Shown: piece after piece, positions 3,656-5,252 of the stretch | How positions within the stretch are numbered: the first letter of the stretch is position 1 | Layout of the letters: each line of letters begins with the position of its first letter | Notes under the pieces: model-generated | Seen by the model: the letters and a program-made list of their open reading frames with translations, nothing else | Database searches by the model: none | Told to the model about the DNA's origin: nothing | Program-made: the position numbers and the translations under genes | Assembly: GCA_002382025.1 (NCBI GenBank) | Contig: DFZB01000029.1 | Location: forward strand, 7,236 to 12,487 | Direction of reading: 5' to 3' | Source of the DNA: Patescibacteria group bacterium UBA4067 | GTDB lineage: Bacteria > Patescibacteriota > Minisyncoccia > Minisyncoccales > Minisyncoccaceae | DNA: 5,252 nucleotides

Positions 3656-5252
3656 TATCATAATCATAAGGTATTTGCCAGTATCTAAGTATGTAATCAG
3701 CTAAATCACGAAAAAGAGGAGCAGCTGAATACTCAGAAGTTAAAGTTTCTGGGCTATCAAGCTTAACTAATATAACAAATTTAGGATCATAAGCAGGAGC
3801 AAAACCTAAAAATGATTGCCATGTTTCATTAGAATATCCTGACTTGTTTATTCCTAAATTAGACCATGGTATTTGAGATGTTCCTGTTTTAGCAGCAATA
3901 TAATAACCATTAACTTTTCCGCTTTTACCAAATCCATTTTCAACAACACTAACAAGCATTTTTTTTAAATCCATGGAAGTTTCACTAGAAATAATCTTTT
4001 TAATTATTTCTGGTTTTATTTCTTCTGTTTTATTATTATTTGAGATTTTTTTAACAATATATGGTTTAACTAAATTACCACCATTAGCAATAGCTGAAAA
4101 AGCTGTTGTTATTTGTAAAGGAGTCATGTTTATTCCTTGTCCAAAAGAAGCAGTAGCAAAAGTAACTTCAATTTTTTGCTGATAAGCTTTTGCTAGCTCT
4201 TTATTTTCTGAAGTTACTTCTCCAGCCAAATCAATATTTGTCTTTTTTAATAATCCGTAATTGTCAATATAATTCATAAAGCTTTTATGACCAACAGTAT
4301 TTTCAACATAAATAACCCCAGTATTAATTGATTTTTCTAATACTTCGGTCATCGTTGTTTTTCCAAAAGCTTTTTCAGAAAAATTACTAACCTTGTAATT
4401 TCCATACATTACATATCCCTTATTATCTTCAAATATTGTATTGGGAGTAATAGTTTTTTCATTTAAAGCCATGGACATGGTTATTGGTTTAAATATTGAT
4501 CCTGGTTCAAAGAACTTTTGGACAGAATTATTTTGAAAAAGACTATATGATTCTTTTTTATAATTATTGGGATTAAAATTAGGATATTGAGCCATGGCAA
4601 TTATTTCTCCTGTAAATGGTTCCATAACAATTATTTCTCCCGATTTTGCTTTGTATTTTTCTACACCACTCTTTATTATTTTTTCTGCCATAAATTGAAC
4701 ATTGTAATCAAGAGTTAGAGTTAAAGAAGCTCCATCAAGAGATTTTTTCTCTGAAAAAGAAAAGATAAAATTCCAAGGATTATTTTCTCTTTTTTGAGTT
4801 TTCTTTTCACCTTTTAGTATGTTATTGTAATATTCTTCTATTCCATATTGTCCTGTGCCCTCAGCATTTATAAAACCAATTATGTTCGAAGCCATTTCTT
4901 CATTAGGGTAATATCTTTTTTTATCATATCCAATGTATACTCCTTTTAGTTTTAAATCTTTAATTTCTTTAGCTAATTCGTCTTCGACTTCTCTAAGAAT
5001 AACTTGATAATAACTACCCTTAATACTCATTTTTTTAACAAGATCTTCTTTTTTAATATTAATTAAATCAGATAAAATTTCTGCTGTTTTCTCTTTATCA
5101 ACTATTTCTTCAGAAGAAACAAAGATATATGGAGTGTCTTTTGTTAAAGCAAGAATTTCTCCTTCTTTAAAAAAAACATATCCTCTTTTGCCCTCTTCTT
5201 CAAAGATGTAGTTTTGTTGTCCTGTTGCTTGAGCTTTATAATAATTTCCTTG
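3651..5252 (-). CDS. Class B penicillin-binding protein (FtsI/PBP2-type transpeptidase), N-terminus cut by window edge
   Basis: The frame is open from the right edge to the TAA at 3651-3653: 533 codons are visible. The internal ATG at 5028-5030 is not the start, because 74 in-frame codons with family character precede it. The enzyme cross-links peptidoglycan stem peptides outside the cell membrane during division or elongation. The membrane anchor must lie beyond the edge. Visible parts (numbered from the edge) are the start of the pedestal domain (KRGYVFF, 22-28, with ILALTKDTPYIFVS at 33-46), the dimerisation motif RYYPNEEMASNIIGF (113-127) with GQYGIEEYYN, and the transpeptidase domain from about 175. 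All three catalytic motifs are intact: SIFK (252-255, nucleophile Ser codon 4497-4499), SIN (308-310) and KTGT (455-458), so it should be active and bind beta-lactams. No PASTA repeats follow. The usual RGxIxDRxG motif is degenerate, lacking the Asp-Arg. FtsI and PBP2 roles cannot be separated from this fragment. Confidence 0.93.
   Translation of the reverse strand, partial: QGNYYKAQATGQQNYIFEEEGKRGYVFFKEGEILALTKDTPYIFVSSEEIVDKEKTAEILSDLINIKKEDLVKKMSIKGSYYQVILREVEDELAKEIKDLKLKGVYIGYDKKRYYPNEEMASNIIGFINAEGTGQYGIEEYYNNILKGEKKTQKRENNPWNFIFSFSEKKSLDGASLTLTLDYNVQFMAEKIIKSGVEKYKAKSGEIIVMEPFTGEIIAMAQYPNFNPNNYKKESYSLFQNNSVQKFFEPGSIFKPITMSMALNEKTITPNTIFEDNKGYVMYGNYKVSNFSEKAFGKTTMTEVLEKSINTGVIYVENTVGHKSFMNYIDNYGLLKKTNIDLAGEVTSENKELAKAYQQKIEVTFATASFGQGINMTPLQITTAFSAIANGGNLVKPYIVKKISNNNKTEEIKPEIIKKIISSETSMDLKKMLVSVVENGFGKSGKVNGYYIAAKTGTSQIPWSNLGINKSGYSNETWQSFLGFAPAYDPKFVILVKLDSPETLTSEYSAAPLFRDLADYILRYWQIPYDYDI

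Noticed and set aside
3973..4182. Plus-strand open frame of 69 codons
   Set aside because: It is antisense to the conserved transpeptidase domain, and its hydrophobic look follows from the opposite-strand codons.
5028..5030. ATG 5028-5030 as the start of the penicillin-binding protein
   Set aside because: The frame continues upstream to the window edge through 74 codons with pedestal-domain character, so this methionine is internal and the gene is partial.
834..5252. Alternative genetic code with TGA as Gly or Trp, as in some Patescibacteria
   Set aside because: No in-frame TGA occurs in the genes, tryptophans are TGG, and conserved motifs read correctly with the standard code.

Overview
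The window is A/T-rich, uses the standard bacterial code (Trp is TGG, no in-frame TGA, all four visible stops are TAA) and is tightly packed, with no gene-free stretch longer than about 60 bases. It holds ordinary bacterial housekeeping genes: a replicative helicase, ribosomal protein L21, a cell-wall transpeptidase and a tRNA. Small size, high A/T, very short intergenic gaps, absence of Shine-Dalgarno sites at the visible starts, and the style of the transpeptidase and exchanger proteins suggest a small-genome bacterium of the Candidate Phyla Radiation (Patescibacteria, perhaps Parcubacteria). That placement is inference; the window has no rRNA to test it.

Layout, left to right. Positions 1-790, minus strand: a GT-B glycosyltransferase of the GT4/PimA-like type, cut by the left edge. 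Positions 791-833: a 43-base divergent intergenic region with a near-consensus promoter for dnaB and a weaker candidate for the glycosyltransferase. Positions 834-2213, plus strand: complete dnaB. Positions 2203-2514, minus strand: rplU, whose end overlaps the end of dnaB by 11 bases. Positions 2515-2575: the rplU promoter region. Positions 2576-3547, minus strand: a ten-helix sodium/calcium-exchanger-like membrane protein with altered ion-site motifs. Positions 3570-3642, minus strand: tRNA-Glu(CUC). Positions 3651-5252, minus strand: a class B penicillin-binding protein whose N-terminus lies beyond the right edge.

The minus-strand genes penicillin-binding protein, tRNA-Glu and exchanger are separated by 8 and 22 bases with no terminator visible, so they may be read as one transcript. 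rplU has its own strong promoter. dnaB and rplU converge, and each appears to carry the other's transcription terminator inside its coding sequence, about 21-22 bases past the opposing stop codon.

I see no new defence system, mobile element, CRISPR array or cluster of unknown genes. The interesting signals are in gene expression: a dnaB promoter placed so that the mRNA should be leaderless, reciprocal embedded terminators, a tRNA that may start almost at its mature 5' end, and an exchanger whose canonical acidic ion ligands are partly replaced.
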